Source of the DNA: Terebella lapidaria
Taxonomy: Eukaryota > Annelida > Polychaeta > Terebellida > Terebellidae
DNA length: 64,000 nucleotides
Direction: 5' to 3'
NCBI GenBank assembly: GCA_949152475.1
Contig: OX424562.1
Location: 20,336,209-20,400,208, forward strand
The notes beneath the pieces are model-generated. The model was not told where the DNA came from. It saw nothing but the letters and a program-made list of their open reading frames with translations, and searched no databases. Each line of letters opens with the position of its first letter. Position 1 is the stretch's first letter. Position numbers and translations under genes: made by a program. Of the stretch, positions 33,976 to 46,700 are shown in pieces.

Positions 33976-36960
33976 TGTCCTACCCTTATATCACACCTGA
34001 TTAATATCAAGTTTGGAGTCACACACTATAATACCTTATATGCCTTTAAATATACACATTGTAAATCACACAGTAGCTGGGCGTGTCGCTCTGACTGCCT
34101 GTTCCGAGGTCGACTAGATTAGATGCGCCTGGAATGATACTGTCAGCTCTGGTAGATCTAATTAATTTTGGACATGATGCCAGATGATCATCACTCACCC
34201 TTACCTGGTTTTGGCCTTGACTTTGTGCGTCAATGATATTGACAGTTTGATATTGTACAGCACAGCTAGTGAGTATGGCAACTGTGCAAAACTGAAGGAG
34301 CAGTGAAAACGTAGACGGAAGACATGACAAGTTGGTCGCTTGGGAGATCACATTCCGTGATACACCATCACACATTTCTAGCCATACCCTTACCCATTAC
34401 TTGGAAAGTTAGATTCAGAAGGAAAGCCCTCAAGTAGCCCAGTGATGTCATTATGTTTTACTTGTCATTGCAACGTTACGCTATTATTTTAAAAGTGTAT
34501 GACAGTATAGTGAGGCACATCACCTGACGTAAGCTGTTTATCATAATATGGTACAAACAGTTTATAATCCGATGACGACTGGAAATACACATGACGCTCA
34601 CAAAATGGCCGATACTCATCTATTTTGAACATCTGTTAAATAATTTGGGATTTGCTAAGATAATCGTAAAAAAAAACATTATAGGTGGTTCGGAGCTGGA
34701 ATCATGTTTCTGAAAAGATTGAGCCTTTCTTTTCCATATATCCAATCATTCCAAATACACAATAACATGCAGCAAATCTTGCTGCATATTTGTCAAAAAT
34801 ACCCATCTCACCCCAAACCATAGTCGAATTAGATATATAAACAGGTAAATACAGCTATTTCAATTGCCTATGTGACACCCTGCAGCTAGCTGCCAAACGT
34901 TACATGACACAAGTCTAAAACATAAAAATAGCAGACCTTAACCCGAACATAACTCCTGCAATACATTTTGTCTCAGATCTGAAATGACACCAACGTAGAA
35001 GCGAAAATGACGTATTTCAAGGCAATGTACAGATAAAGTAGATTCTGCTGTAAACTTAGACATACCCAGTGACATCATCCATCATTCACACTCCTAGCAC
35101 GTCACAATTCCACACACAAGACAGATTGTTGTCCAAAGATTCAATTTAATCCTTAACCACGAGCAGGTCCATCGCATTTGTCATATTTTAAAGTTTCTAC
35201 ATGAAAAATATCGGATGTGGCTTTCCCGATATTTTCAAATACATTGTTCCATCTGCGGATTACAGTGAATGAGGGTGATTGTCAGATTTCATTGTCAGAT
35301 TGATGCCATGTCTTGCATTGGACAGAATTCGGCTTCTGGCGAAATGAAATGTAGCTAGAGTGTTAGCCTGACAACGTATAGCTGACATATACGATGTATG
35401 GTGTACGTCTTTAATACTTCAATTCTTGTAATGATTGAACTTCATGGTACAGAACGAAATATGTGGAAGTTTTCAAATATAAAATTGCATGGATAATGCC
35501 AGAGAAGAGTACTGTTTTCAGTTGTATGCTGTTTTCATTTCCGTCGAACCCAGAATTATGAATCCTGTTTCAAGTTCTCACATTTAAAGTAATGTTTGCT
35601 CATTGTTGCTCTGCTATCATATGCAATTTGAGCCTGCTACTTCAGTGACACTAGACCGAGTCTCCTCGCCCTGCGTCTACCAAGTGTAGTTGGATTTATA
35701 CATTCTAACACCTCGAACAAGTGTCTGAAAGTCAGATCTGAACCCGATAGGTGACCTTGGATAAACATGTACCAAAACCGAGAGGACACTCCACTCTATC
35801 TCATTTGGGACATTGGGCGTGATTCTATGGTTATCCAATGCGAGGTCAACTCAATGAGATGAGCCTGGAAAAATTCTGCAACTCGATCTATAATTATTTC
35901 AGGTCAATCATCGCTCATGGTTCTATGATTGCGACCCTGGGCAGTGTATTGATTATGTAGGGATGTGGTTTCTGTTCCCCCTAGTTTCCCACACAAATTA
36001 CGACAACACTGGAAGGAACAGTATTGATTGACTCGAGTGTCTTGTATATTGACTGAAATTCAATACACAGTCTATAATGTCTTGTGTATTGACTGAAATT
36101 CTCCAATGAGTGATTAGTGTTGCCATAATATTTTCTGTTCGCTTTGTGACCAGATTCTAGCAATGATTGTGTTCGCTCTGTATCAGTGAATCCTAAACAA
36201 TGATCTGACATTCCATTGTATAAAAGGACACTGTTCCATGAAAGTACACATTTATTTACGACCACGTTTGGAAATGTGAGATGCCAAACCAAAATGATTT
36301 CAGTGTTGATATAGCAGACAAAACGCAGTGATAATGGACACGTTTATTATAAATCTTCCCAGTCAATTTATCAATCTTTGATCTTCAAAATGATGTCATG
36401 AAGTTTTCTAATGAAATATCCACTCTAAGTATTTGCTGGCATGATTCAATTCAGATTTGTGTATGTTTTGGAGAGATATATTGATGACATTGAAATGTCC
36501 CTGCAAGGACAAGGATTCACCCAGATATATTTTTATGTCCAATTTTAGATATTCCATAGTGCGAATGGGAGCACGGACCACACTGTCATATGGAGACAGC
36601 GTGAGACAGGTTGACAAGCAATTTGCCTTCATGAAAAATAGGTGGACACGCAAGGCGACGGATTGGATGATTTCCTGTGATAACTAAAACTTCTATCATC
36701 CATATAGCTTATACCTGAAGACAGATCGAGAAGCCAAGCCACAATCATGAGAGAAGTGAATATCCTCAAAATATGGAGCTGACTCACATGAAGTGTTGCC
36801 GACGTGACATGAGCTGCATAATATGGTGCAAGTGTTTCAGTGTGCTGCAAGGTAAATGTGCTCGGCAGCTACACATGAATAATGCAGTCGAAAAAGACAC
36901 GGAAAACATCTACAGAACCTGTCAAGTCTCAAGTGAAGAAATCAAACACTTCATGATCAT
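33976..36960 (-). repeat. ~3-kb unit, copy 2
   Basis: Second copy, directly abutting copy 1 and with the same landmarks in the same order. Its tail (36720-36960, including AATAATGCAGTCGAAAAA) matches the end of copy 3 near 43685. Copy 1 lacks this tail. Confidence 0.75.
34205..34340 (-). pseudogene. decayed signal-peptide exon, copy 2
   Basis: Minus-strand reading TFSLLLQFCTVAILTSCA is a good hydrophobic leader, followed by VQYQTVNIIDAQSQGQNQ and a consensus splice donor CAG|GTAAGG (plus-strand 34199-34207). Compared with copy 3, one extra base lies between the likely ATG (rc of CAT near 34325) and the leader, so the frame is broken. It is best read as a first exon of a duplicated secreted-protein gene that has decayed. 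Confidence 0.45.
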
Positions 36961-38520
36961 CTGGTAAATATGTGAGGACTATTTACTTTGTAATGATCGA
37001 AAACACCGTATTCACATACCAATTTCTTCAAAAGTTACCAGGAATAAATAAGCAAGATAGTACAGAAGACAATTTAATTCGCAATCATGAGTCAATGTCA
37101 TGAAATGCTTGCAGGTACTATACCGAAGGCGTTGATACATCCACTTAAAAAATGTCAGACACGAGATTCGATGTTATCCAACAAATCTGTGACATCTGTC
37201 ATACATTCTCAACAACATTCCAACTTGAAAATCTCCAATAAACATTGTTTTGTCATTCGTCAGCAATTTATTTTCTTCTCTTATTCACAAAATTGAATCA
37301 GTATGGTTCACTTGCTAGTGTCGCCAAGAGTCTATCCAAATTATGGTAAATTGGAATATATTACCACGACATATCCAAGTTATAAATCTAGATCCCCAGT
37401 CAATGACCAATTCTATGATGGTACAGTAATTCGGATATTTCAAAACTGCTGGAAATTGAGAATACAGCACAGTAATAAGTTGAGTGAAATGTAGTTTTCA
37501 TCATCTGCAAATAATTTTTACCTTTGTGAATTTGCTCCTCTAACAAATTTCATTATTCTCGTCCACTTATCCCACTATTGCCATATCAGTTGCATATTGT
37601 TGTTTTCAAGATATTCCTATTTTGTCATCAACTTATGACCAGAAAGATTCTAAATCTAGTACTCTTTCAACTAAAAATCGCCTAATGATCAATCAATTCA
37701 TCAATCATATATTATCTTATCCTAGAAATAGGAGATATTATTGAACACTCATTAGTCAATAAAATTTCATAAAATATGAAGAAAAACAAGTCAAGTCACG
37801 ACCCTGATTTAATGACATAAGTGTTAGCTATAATTGTAAGAGAGCCGAGGCAAACTAAGCACAACATGCCTGGCCTTCATTCAGTCCAGGCGTAAGTCTG
37901 TTGTTTACCCATGTCACAAAATAACAGTAAATCTGTCGCAAAGTTGAATTATCGCCAATTCTTTACCTCGTGTATCCAAACCCAATTTTACTTTTTCTGC
38001 GAAAGAACAAGTAACCACCAATATTCACATTCAGTGCAGATATGCATAGTATTGAACACTGCAATTGGAATTGCACTATTTGATGTCACAAGTGCAGTGT
38101 ATTTGTTCAAGCTGGATAGATGGACGAGTGTTGAATGATCTGAAGTATCACTTAAAGAGAGCTATCAATGTTTGATCTATCGTTTGTTAAGGTTCTGAAA
38201 TTGAGAATCTGTTTGTTTGTTGTGGGTTGCGTCAAGATCGACAAGAAGTAAATGTATGCGTTTTTCCACTTAAATATATACTTTGGGAAAAATATGATGT
38301 ATTTATTTCTGACATGTGTTACACTATTGGTGTTGTGTTATTGCATCGTTCGAATTTGGCTGTATAAAATATGCGAGCCAAAAAGGTTTTCCTTCAATGC
38401 TGTTCATGCCGACATTACAAGAGAGGATAAGAGAGGATAAATTGTGGGTGTTGATCCATGCAATAACACAAACTACAGTTCATTACTTCAATACTGTTTG
38501 GTCTTTGTTTTCGTAAATAA
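36961..38520. repeat. block B, copy 1
   Basis: First copy of a block family also found at 54690-59480. Shared landmarks include TCAGTATGGTTCACTTG (near 37294), a GACATATCCAAG block, CAAGTCACGACCCTG (near 37790) and AATTATCGCCAATTCTTTACC (near 37948). A splice-donor-like TTACCTTTGTG (rc CAAAG|GTAA, near 37519) recurs in the other copies. The surrounding frames are full of stops. Confidence 0.7.
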
Positions 38521-38770
38521 AACCAAAGGATTCTTTGTGTGCAGAAACCATGCTCCCTGACTTCATGAATCCATTTCATTCATCCCAAACTGTAAGATCA
38601 GCATGTCAGACAGGTCCACTGACATTTGTTTATTCCACAAACACCAAAAACTCCAATGGTATTTGTCAAAATTTCTACATATTTTCCATATGAGGCGTCT
38701 GCAGGGGTCAGGAGTCAACACGATTTTCGTGGTCAAGTGCTCATAAAGGCAATAATGTACGCATTTTTTG
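38521..38770. other. non-coding spacer
   Basis: No repeat match or coding signal was recognised between block B and the inverted satellite monomer. Confidence 0.4.
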
Positions 38771-39165
38771 GTGGTAATAGATTGATACTTACATTCATAC
38801 CCCCGAGCCGGTGTCACTGCTGGCGGATGTCAAATCTGGCCTCGAGGATATCATAAACTCAGTAGCCTTCGGGCTTCTGATTAGGTACCTATGTACGTGT
38901 CATGTATCTATTCGGTGGAGTTTGTTTCAGATTTCTAAATTAAGTCCATAGGTTGTTGGGCAGTTGTATGCTAATTCCATCAGGTGTACAATAGAAACAA
39001 CTACATTTCACACACTGTCGGCCCCTGATGACGCCAGTGTATCTTTGGTGAACTAATTGGTCGGGCTTTGTTTCTGTTGCAAATGTTGTATTTTACGTTT
39101 GCTATTGGCATCATCAAACTCTGATTTTATTGGTGATAATAGACTGATACTTATATTATATTCAT
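38771..39165 (-). repeat. single inverted satellite monomer
   Basis: GGTGGTAATAGATTGATACTTACATTC at 38771 (only part quoted: GGTAATAGATTGATACTTAC) to the equivalent GGTGATAATAGACTGATAC at 39132 is one full 361-bp unit. It is related to the 364-bp satellite at 43788-53625 but in the opposite orientation. Identity is visibly lower than among array monomers. A part of a second unit follows. Confidence 0.85.
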
Positions 39166-39840
39166 CAAAGGTCATTATTGAATTGTACAATACTGGTCGC
39201 AAATATGAATTTGACCAGCTTTGCATTCTGCTTGACTGAAGTATCTTTCGTAACATTAGTTAAACATGTATATTTGAAAATATTTCAAATAATGAATGCA
39301 TCTGCATTTTGCAAGCTTGAACACTTTTATGCCACACTACGTGTACCACAATACCCGGAATATGTAATACCATGGAATATGGTAAAACAGATGGATGGTG
39401 GGAATAAAGCAGTGTTTTGGAAGTAGAAATGTATACCGACAAACAGACAAATTCATATTCCAAGACCGAATCCATGGACGAATTTTACAAGATCAGTGTG
39501 AGTAGTCAAATCCGAGAGATACTAAGGTATCAAAGTCAAAGCCATGTGAAAATCACAGAAGTTGGAAGTAATCATCTCATGCGTACCTCCACAGACCACG
39601 GTCCATTCTGTGTCGACATGATATGGTTTATCAACATGACAGCATTGATACTGAACAACATGTCCTACCTTTATATCACACTTGATTATTATCAAGTTTG
39701 GAGTCCCACACTATAATACATGTATGCCCTTGACTATACACATTGTAAATCACACAGTACCCTAGCTCTTGTAAGATGCTTGGCGTGCTGCTCTGACTGC
39801 CGGCTTCGAGGTCAACTAGATTAGATGAGCCTGGAATGAT

Positions 39841-41077
39841 TGTGCGGCGTTAGCCGTACTATATCTGTTAGTGTAATTTTGACCCCATGGTACTACTGGT
39901 GAGGAGCTTGTCCATGCGTGGACTTATTGCTACCGAATTAAGTCAGTGATGACATTATCCATATTTTATGTCATAATCTCAGATTACAACAAAGTTAAGT
40001 AGCAAATATTGAACAAAGAAAACACACACCTTGGTCATTTGTGGAACTAAAACACATTTTGGCAAGAATAATGGACGAGTCGACAAACAAATGCGAGTAA
40101 CAATCAATTTTCGCATGGACAAGCTCGGCACCAGTATTGGAGGTACTATGGTAGTGTAAGACCATCTACGAGAATTGTTCTCTGTGAGAGGGAAGTAGAG
40201 AGTTATTACAATACGAGTTCGAGTTACAATACGATTCGAGTTCATTGTTTCATATTGTTATCAAAGCGGACATCTTTGTTGTTATCAAACTAATCAATAG
40301 GATTTAAGTTGATTTCCAAATATTGAGCAAGGGAAACACACACCATAGTCCTTTGTGGAAAGTTCAACCAAAACACATTTGGGCAAGAATAATGCGCAAC
40401 TCAACAAAAGAGCAGGTGAGAATCAATTCATAGTTCCGATGATACGTAAGCCCCGCCCACTTCCATATTCACTACCCAATCAAAAGACGTCAAAAAACGC
40501 GCCAAAACGTAAAAGTCCCACAAACAAAACCGGCGTGTTCAACAGCCTAATCTCTTGAATGGAGTGGGATGATAGTGTACTTCTGACGCACTCAGGGCCA
40601 ATTAAAGCCAAATAAGTTAAATATTTAGGCTTGCAATATATTCACCATCCCTTTATGAGTATAGGCACGTGAAATATGGTGTATTATTTTACCAAGCGAA
40701 TGCGTAAACAGAAGCAAGCAAAAGTTTCATTATTCCCGGCTCGCTCAAACAAAAGCACATGGTATGTTTGTGGGACTTTTCCCGCGGTTGCTAAGGGGGC
40801 GTGGTCTGTTGGGATGTCATCGGAACTATGAATTTACGCATGGACATCAAAATATTCGACAGGTTGTCATAACGTTCAGGTTCACAATTAGAATTTTCAT
40901 ATCACATAGAAACAAGACCCACAATATTTTGTTTGGTTGTTTAACCAAGAAATGGGTTTCGTGTCTAGTTATCCTTGATTTTTTTTCGTGTTCACTCAGC
41001 CTCGAGTACTGGTTCTACTCTCCTTTGTCCCTGTGGCCGCACACGTAACCTTAAGTTCTGCTGTTGTGATGCTTGTT
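39841..41077. mobile_element. ~1.24-kb insertion with internal inverted repeats
   Basis: Copy 2 reads ...GGAATGATACTGTCAGCTC (34131-34149). Copy 3 reads GGAATGAT, then 1237 extra bases, then CTGTCAGCTC (41078). Inside, AATTCATAGTTCCGAT (40425-40440) is inverted at 40819-40834 and AAAAGTCCCACAAAC (40511-40525) is inverted at 40766-40780, so the centre folds back. A ~320-bp direct duplication (AAACACACACC...CAAAACACATTT) lies at ~40010 and ~40334. No transposase or clear target duplication was seen. Confidence 0.65.
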
Positions 41078-41137
41078 CTGTCAGCTCTGGTAGATCTAAT
41101 TCTGAACATGATACCAAATGACATCACTCACCCTTAC

Positions 41138-41264
41138 CTGGTTGTGGCCTTGACCTCAATGACACTGCGTCAATGATATTGACATTTTGATATTGTACAG
41201 CACAGCCACTGAAATTGGCAAATGTATAAAACTGATGGAGCATTGAAACGTAGGTAGAAGACAT
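41138..41264 (-). pseudogene. signal-peptide-like exon, copy 3 (least damaged start)
   Basis: From an ATG (rc of 41262-41264) the minus strand reads MSSTYVSMLHQFYTFANFSG, then CAVQYQNVNIIDA, and reaches a donor-like G|GTAAGG (gt at 41136-41137). Unlike copies 1 and 2 it keeps ATG and leader in one frame, but the end differs (VSLRSRPQP) after an indel. The leader is less hydrophobic than in copy 2. A secreted protein is inferred; no downstream exon was identified, so it may be non-functional. Confidence 0.35.
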
Positions 41265-43458
41265 GAATAGAAGACACAAATTGTTCGCTTGGGAGATTGG
41301 TCGCTTCTAGCCGTAGAATTACGTGACAAGTTAGATTCGAAAGGAAAACCCTGACGTATCCCAGTGATGTCATTATGTTTTACTTGTAATTGCAATTATG
41401 CGCTATAATTTTTTACAAGTGTATGATAGTATCGTGTGGCACATCCACCTGAGCTGCTTATCGTGATTTGGTACAAACAGTTTATAATCCGATGACGGTT
41501 GGAAATACACATGACACTCACAAAATGGCCGATGCCCAACCATTTTGAACAACTACTAAATAATTTGGAATTCGTTCCGAAATTAGAAATAGATGTGACT
41601 AGATTAGACAATACAATCAATACTGAATAGAAAGTGTTCTGAACAACTAAAACCAAGTTCGTCATGCGTAATCGTGGAAAACCGCTATGAGACGAGCTGG
41701 AATCATCACAAGTTGGAATCATTTTTGTGAAAAGACTGAGCTATTCTTGTCCCTAATATAGCTCTCAAATAAGTCCTTCAATACTTTTTGTCTCAAATGG
41801 ATGATACCGACGTAGAAATAAAATGTGATGTATTTCAAGACAATATACCGGTACTGTAACAGATAAAGTAGATTTCACTGTGTAGATTTCACTGTGTAGA
41901 TTTCACTGTGGACATAGCCAGTGACAATATCCATCATCCACACTCCTAGAATGTCACAATTCTACAAGACAGATTGCTATCCGGAGATTCGATTTAATCC
42001 CTAACCACGGCATTCGTCATACTTTCTACACAGATTTTCCACATCAGAAATATTGGATGTGGTTTTCATGATACTTTCAAATATATTTTTCATCTGGGCT
42101 TATTAGTTAAGCGAATCCACGTAGTGATTCTTTTTCGTTTTATTACCAGATTGGCCCAGTGTCTTGTACTGAGCAGAATCCCAGCTTCTAGGGAAATGAA
42201 ATGTTTATCTGTTTCTAGGCTAGAGTGTTAGTCAGACATACAGCAGACATAATACGATGTACGTGAATAATAGATATTTGTTTGCAATCATTGGACTTCA
42301 AGCATCAAAATAAAATATATAGTACCAGAGACGGGAATGCAGTTTGTGGAATGCTGTTATTCAGTTACGTCGGTGGAATCAGTGCACCTACAAGAAACAT
42401 AGAAACACGAATCATGTTTCAAGTTCCCAAGTTGCTCTGGAATACTATGCAAATTGAGCCTGCATCTTTAGTGACACTCGAGTCTCCTCACTTGCTCCTC
42501 TATCAAGTGTACCTGGATTTGCATATCCCAACACTTCTAATAAGTGACTGCCAGTCGGATTCTGAATACGATAGATGACCATACATGCACCGAGAGTACA
42601 CTCAGCATGCAGTCGAAGGTACACTCAGTCTCACGTGAGAGACTGGACGTGACTCTATGGTTCTCTACGGATCGGATGCGAGGTCAACTCGGTTAGATGA
42701 GCCTGAAATAATTCTGCAGCTCGCGTATATCTAATTCATAAAGTACAGTCATTGCTCATGGTTCCATGACTATCATATGACCTTGGACAGTGCATTGATA
42801 TATCATGTAGGGATGTGGTTACTGGTCTCCTCAGCACTTGGAGGAACATTATCAATTGTCTGCTGTATTGACTGCACGAAATTCTTCATTGGATATTCGA
42901 TGTTACCATTGTTTATTCTGTGCGTATCGTGTTCGTGTCCAGATTCTGGTGATGTATTGGTTTCACGCCATATAATCTTTATACACTGTATCATTAAAGC
43001 ACGAAAATGGTACGAAATTGAATAAATTGAAACTTGATCATAATGGTACTCAATTCATTGACGAGAATACATATGCTCACGACCACGTCAGTGGTGCTGG
43101 GCAAAGAGGGTTTGTAAATTAGGGATGCCACACGATCATGATTACAATGAAAAACGCAACTGTAATGAACGTTTTTATTGTAAAATCTTCCAGGTCGAAG
43201 AATAAATCTTTCACCGTCAAGACGATTTCATGTAATGATGTAATGTAATGAAATATCCACTGTCAGTATTGACAGTTATGATTTAACCCCGAATGGTGTA
43301 TGTTTCTAAATAAATGTATTGATAACATTGACATGACCTTGCAAGGACAGGGATTATCCCAGATAGGTTATGTTCTCCATCCAATTCCAATTATTCCGTA
43401 CTGCAAAGAAGAGAACCGACCGCACTTTCGTCCAGAAGCTGCATGAGACAGTCCGACA

Positions 43459-43787
43459 ATTACTTGATAAAAGTCTACAGGTGGACATGACAAGGTGAAG
43501 CATTTGATGACACCCTATGACAGCTGATACTTCTATAATCCATTCTTCATATAGCTTATATCGCAAGACAGACCCAGGAAAGAAGTAACATCATGAAGGG
43601 GTTTATGTCCACTGATTATATTATGGAGCTGACTCCAAGTGTTTTCTGTGTGATGGAGGGTGTTGTTTCTTAATAAATAATAAATAATGCAGTCGAAAAA
43701 AGCTCATAATACATTGGGAGAACCTGTCATGTTGAGCCTCAAGTGAAAAAGCAACCAAAACGCCTTGGGCATCGTGTATATATGTGT
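43459..43787 (+). repeat. left satellite flank, duplicated on the other side
   Basis: The 329 bp before the first monomer reappear, without visible difference, at 53831-54160 to the right of the array (start ATTACTTGATAAAAGTC, end ATCGTGTATATATGTGTA). After this, left continues into the satellite and right continues into ATCTCCAGAATAACCGAG. Confidence 0.9.
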
Positions 43788-46700
43788 ATGTAAGTATCAA
43801 TCTATTACCACCAATACAATCAGATTTTGATGATGCCAATAAGAAACGTAAAGAACAACATTTTGCAATAGAAACAAAGCCCAACCAAATAGTTTATCCA
43901 AAGACACACTGGCGTCATCAGGGGCAGACAGTGTGTTAAATGTAGTTGTTTCTACTGTACACCTGATGGAATTAGTATACAACTGCCCAACAACCTATGA
44001 AAATAATTTAGAAATCCGAAACTAACCCCATGGAATAGATACATGACAAGTACAAAAGTACCCAATCACAAGCCAGAAGGCTACTGAGTTGATGGTATCC
44101 TCGGGGACAGATTTAACGTCCGCCAGCAGTGACACCGACTCAGTGGTATGAATGTAAGTATCAATCTATTACCACCAATACAATCAGATTTTGATGATGC
44201 CAATAAGAAACGTAAAGAACAACATTTTGCAATAGAAACAAAGCCCAACCAAATAGTTTATCCAAAGACACACTGGCGTCATCAGGGGCAGACAGTGTGT
44301 TAAATGTAGTTGTTTCTACTGTACACCTGATGGAATTAGTATACAACTGCCCAACAACCTATGAAAATAATTTAGAAATCCGAAACTAACCCCATGGAAT
44401 AGATACATGACAAGTACAAAAGTACCCAATCACAAGCCAGAAGGCTACTGAGTTGATGGTATCCTCGGGGACAGATTTAACGTCCGCCAGCAGTGACACC
44501 GACTCAGTGGTATGAATGTAAGTATCAATCTATTACCACCAATACAATCAGATTTTGATGATGCCAATAAGAAACGTAAAGAACAACATTTTGCAATAGA
44601 AACAAAGCCCAACCAAATAGTTTATCCAAAGACACACTGGCGTCATCAGGGGCAGACAGTGTGTTAAATGTAGTTGTTTCTACTGTACACCTGATGGAAT
44701 TAGTATACAACTGCCCAACAACCTATGAAAATAATTTAGAAATCCGAAACTAACCCCATGGAATAGATACATGACAAGTACAAAAGTACCCAATCACAAG
44801 CCAGAAGGCTACTGAGTTGATGGTATCCTCGGGGACAGATTGAACGTCCGCCAGCAGTGACACCGACTCAGTGGTATGAATGTAAGTATCAATCTATTAC
44901 CACCAATACAATCAGATTTTGATGATGCCAATAAGAAACGTAAAGAACAACATTTTGCAATAGAAACAAAGCCCAACCAAATAGTTTATCCAAAGACACA
45001 CTGGCGTCATCAGGGGCAGACAGTGTGTTAAATGTAGTTGTTTCTACTGTACACCTGATGGAATTAGTATACAACTGCCCAACAACCTATGAAAATAATT
45101 TAGAAATCCGAAACTAACCCCATGGAATAGATACATGACAAGTACAAAAGTACCCAATCACAAGCCAGAAGGCTACTGAGTTGATGGTATCCTCGGGGAC
45201 AGATTTAACGTCCGCCAGCAGTGACACCGACTCAGTGGTATGAATGTAAGTATCAATCTATTACCACCAATACAATCAGATTTTGATGATGCCAATAAGA
45301 AACGTAAAGAACAACATTTTGCAATAGAAACAAAGCCCAACCAAATAGTTTATCCAAAGACACACTGGCGTCATCAGGGGCAGACAGTGTGTTAAATGTA
45401 GTTGTTTCTACTGTACACCTGATGGAATTAGTATACAACTGCCCAACAACCTATGAAAATAATTTAGAAATCCGAAACTAACCCCATGGAATAGATACAT
45501 GACAAGTACAAAAGTACCCAATCACAAGCCAGAAGGCTACTGAGTTGATGGTATCCTCGGGGACAGATTTAACGTCCACCAGCAGTGACACCGACTCAGT
45601 GGTATGAATGTAAGTATCAATCTATTACCACCAATACAATCAGATTTTGATGATGCCAGTAAGAAACGTAAAGAACAACATTTTGCAATAGAAACAAAGC
45701 CCAACCAAATAGTTTATCCAAAGACACACTGGCGTCATCAGGGGCAGACAGTGTGTTAAATGTAATTGTTTCTACTGTACACCTGATGGAATTAGTATAC
45801 AACTGCCCAACAACCTATGAAAATAATTTAGAAATCCGAAACTAACCCCATGGAATAGATACATGACAAGTACAAAAGTACCCAATCACAAGCCAGAAGG
45901 CTACTGAGTTGATGGTATCCTCGGGGACAGATTTAACGTCCGCCAGCAGTGACACCGACTCAGTGGTATGAATGTAAGTATCAATCTATTACCACCAATA
46001 CAATCAGATTTTGATGATGCCAATAAGAAACGTAAAGAACAACATTTTGCAATAGAAACAAAGCCCAACCAAATAGTTTATCCAAAGACACACTGGCGTC
46101 ATCAGGGGCAGACAGTGTGTTAAATGTAGTTGTTTCTACTGTACACCTGATGGAATTAGTATACAACTGCCCAACAACCTATGAAAATAATTTAGAAATC
46201 CGAAACTAACCCCATGGAATAGATACATGACATGTACAAAAGTACCCAATCACAAGCCAGAAGGCTACTGAGTTGATGGTATCCTCGGGGACAGATTTAA
46301 CGTCCGCCAGCAGTGACACCGACTCAGTGGTATGAATGTAAGTATCAATCTATTACCACCAATACAATCAGATTTTGATGATGCCAATATGAAACGTAAA
46401 GAACAACATTTTGCAATAGAAACAAAGCCCAACCAAATAGTTTATCCAAAGACACACTGGCGTCATCAGGGGCAGACAGTGTGTTAAATGTAGTTGTTTC
46501 TACTGTACACCTGATGGAATTAGTATACAACTGCCCAACAACCTATGAAAATAATTTAGAAATCCGAAACTAACCCCATGGAATAGATACATGACAAGTA
46601 CAAAAGTACCTAATCACAAGCCAGAAGGCTACTGAGTTGATGGTATCCTCGGGGACAGATTTAACGTCCGCCAGCAGTGACACCGACTCAGTGGTATGAA

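Larger units (their letters stand above)
39280..43787 (-). repeat. ~3-kb unit, copy 3 (interrupted)
   Basis: Third copy of the unit; it begins with sequence matching the end of copy 1 (AATGAATGCATCTGCA at 39291, as near 33757) and continues through the landmark TGGCGTGCTGCTCTGACTG at 39781. It is interrupted at 39841-41077 by an insertion absent from copies 1 and 2. It ends where the satellite begins. A 14-bp triplication (TGTAGATTTCACTG) is at ~41868-41909. Confidence 0.7.
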
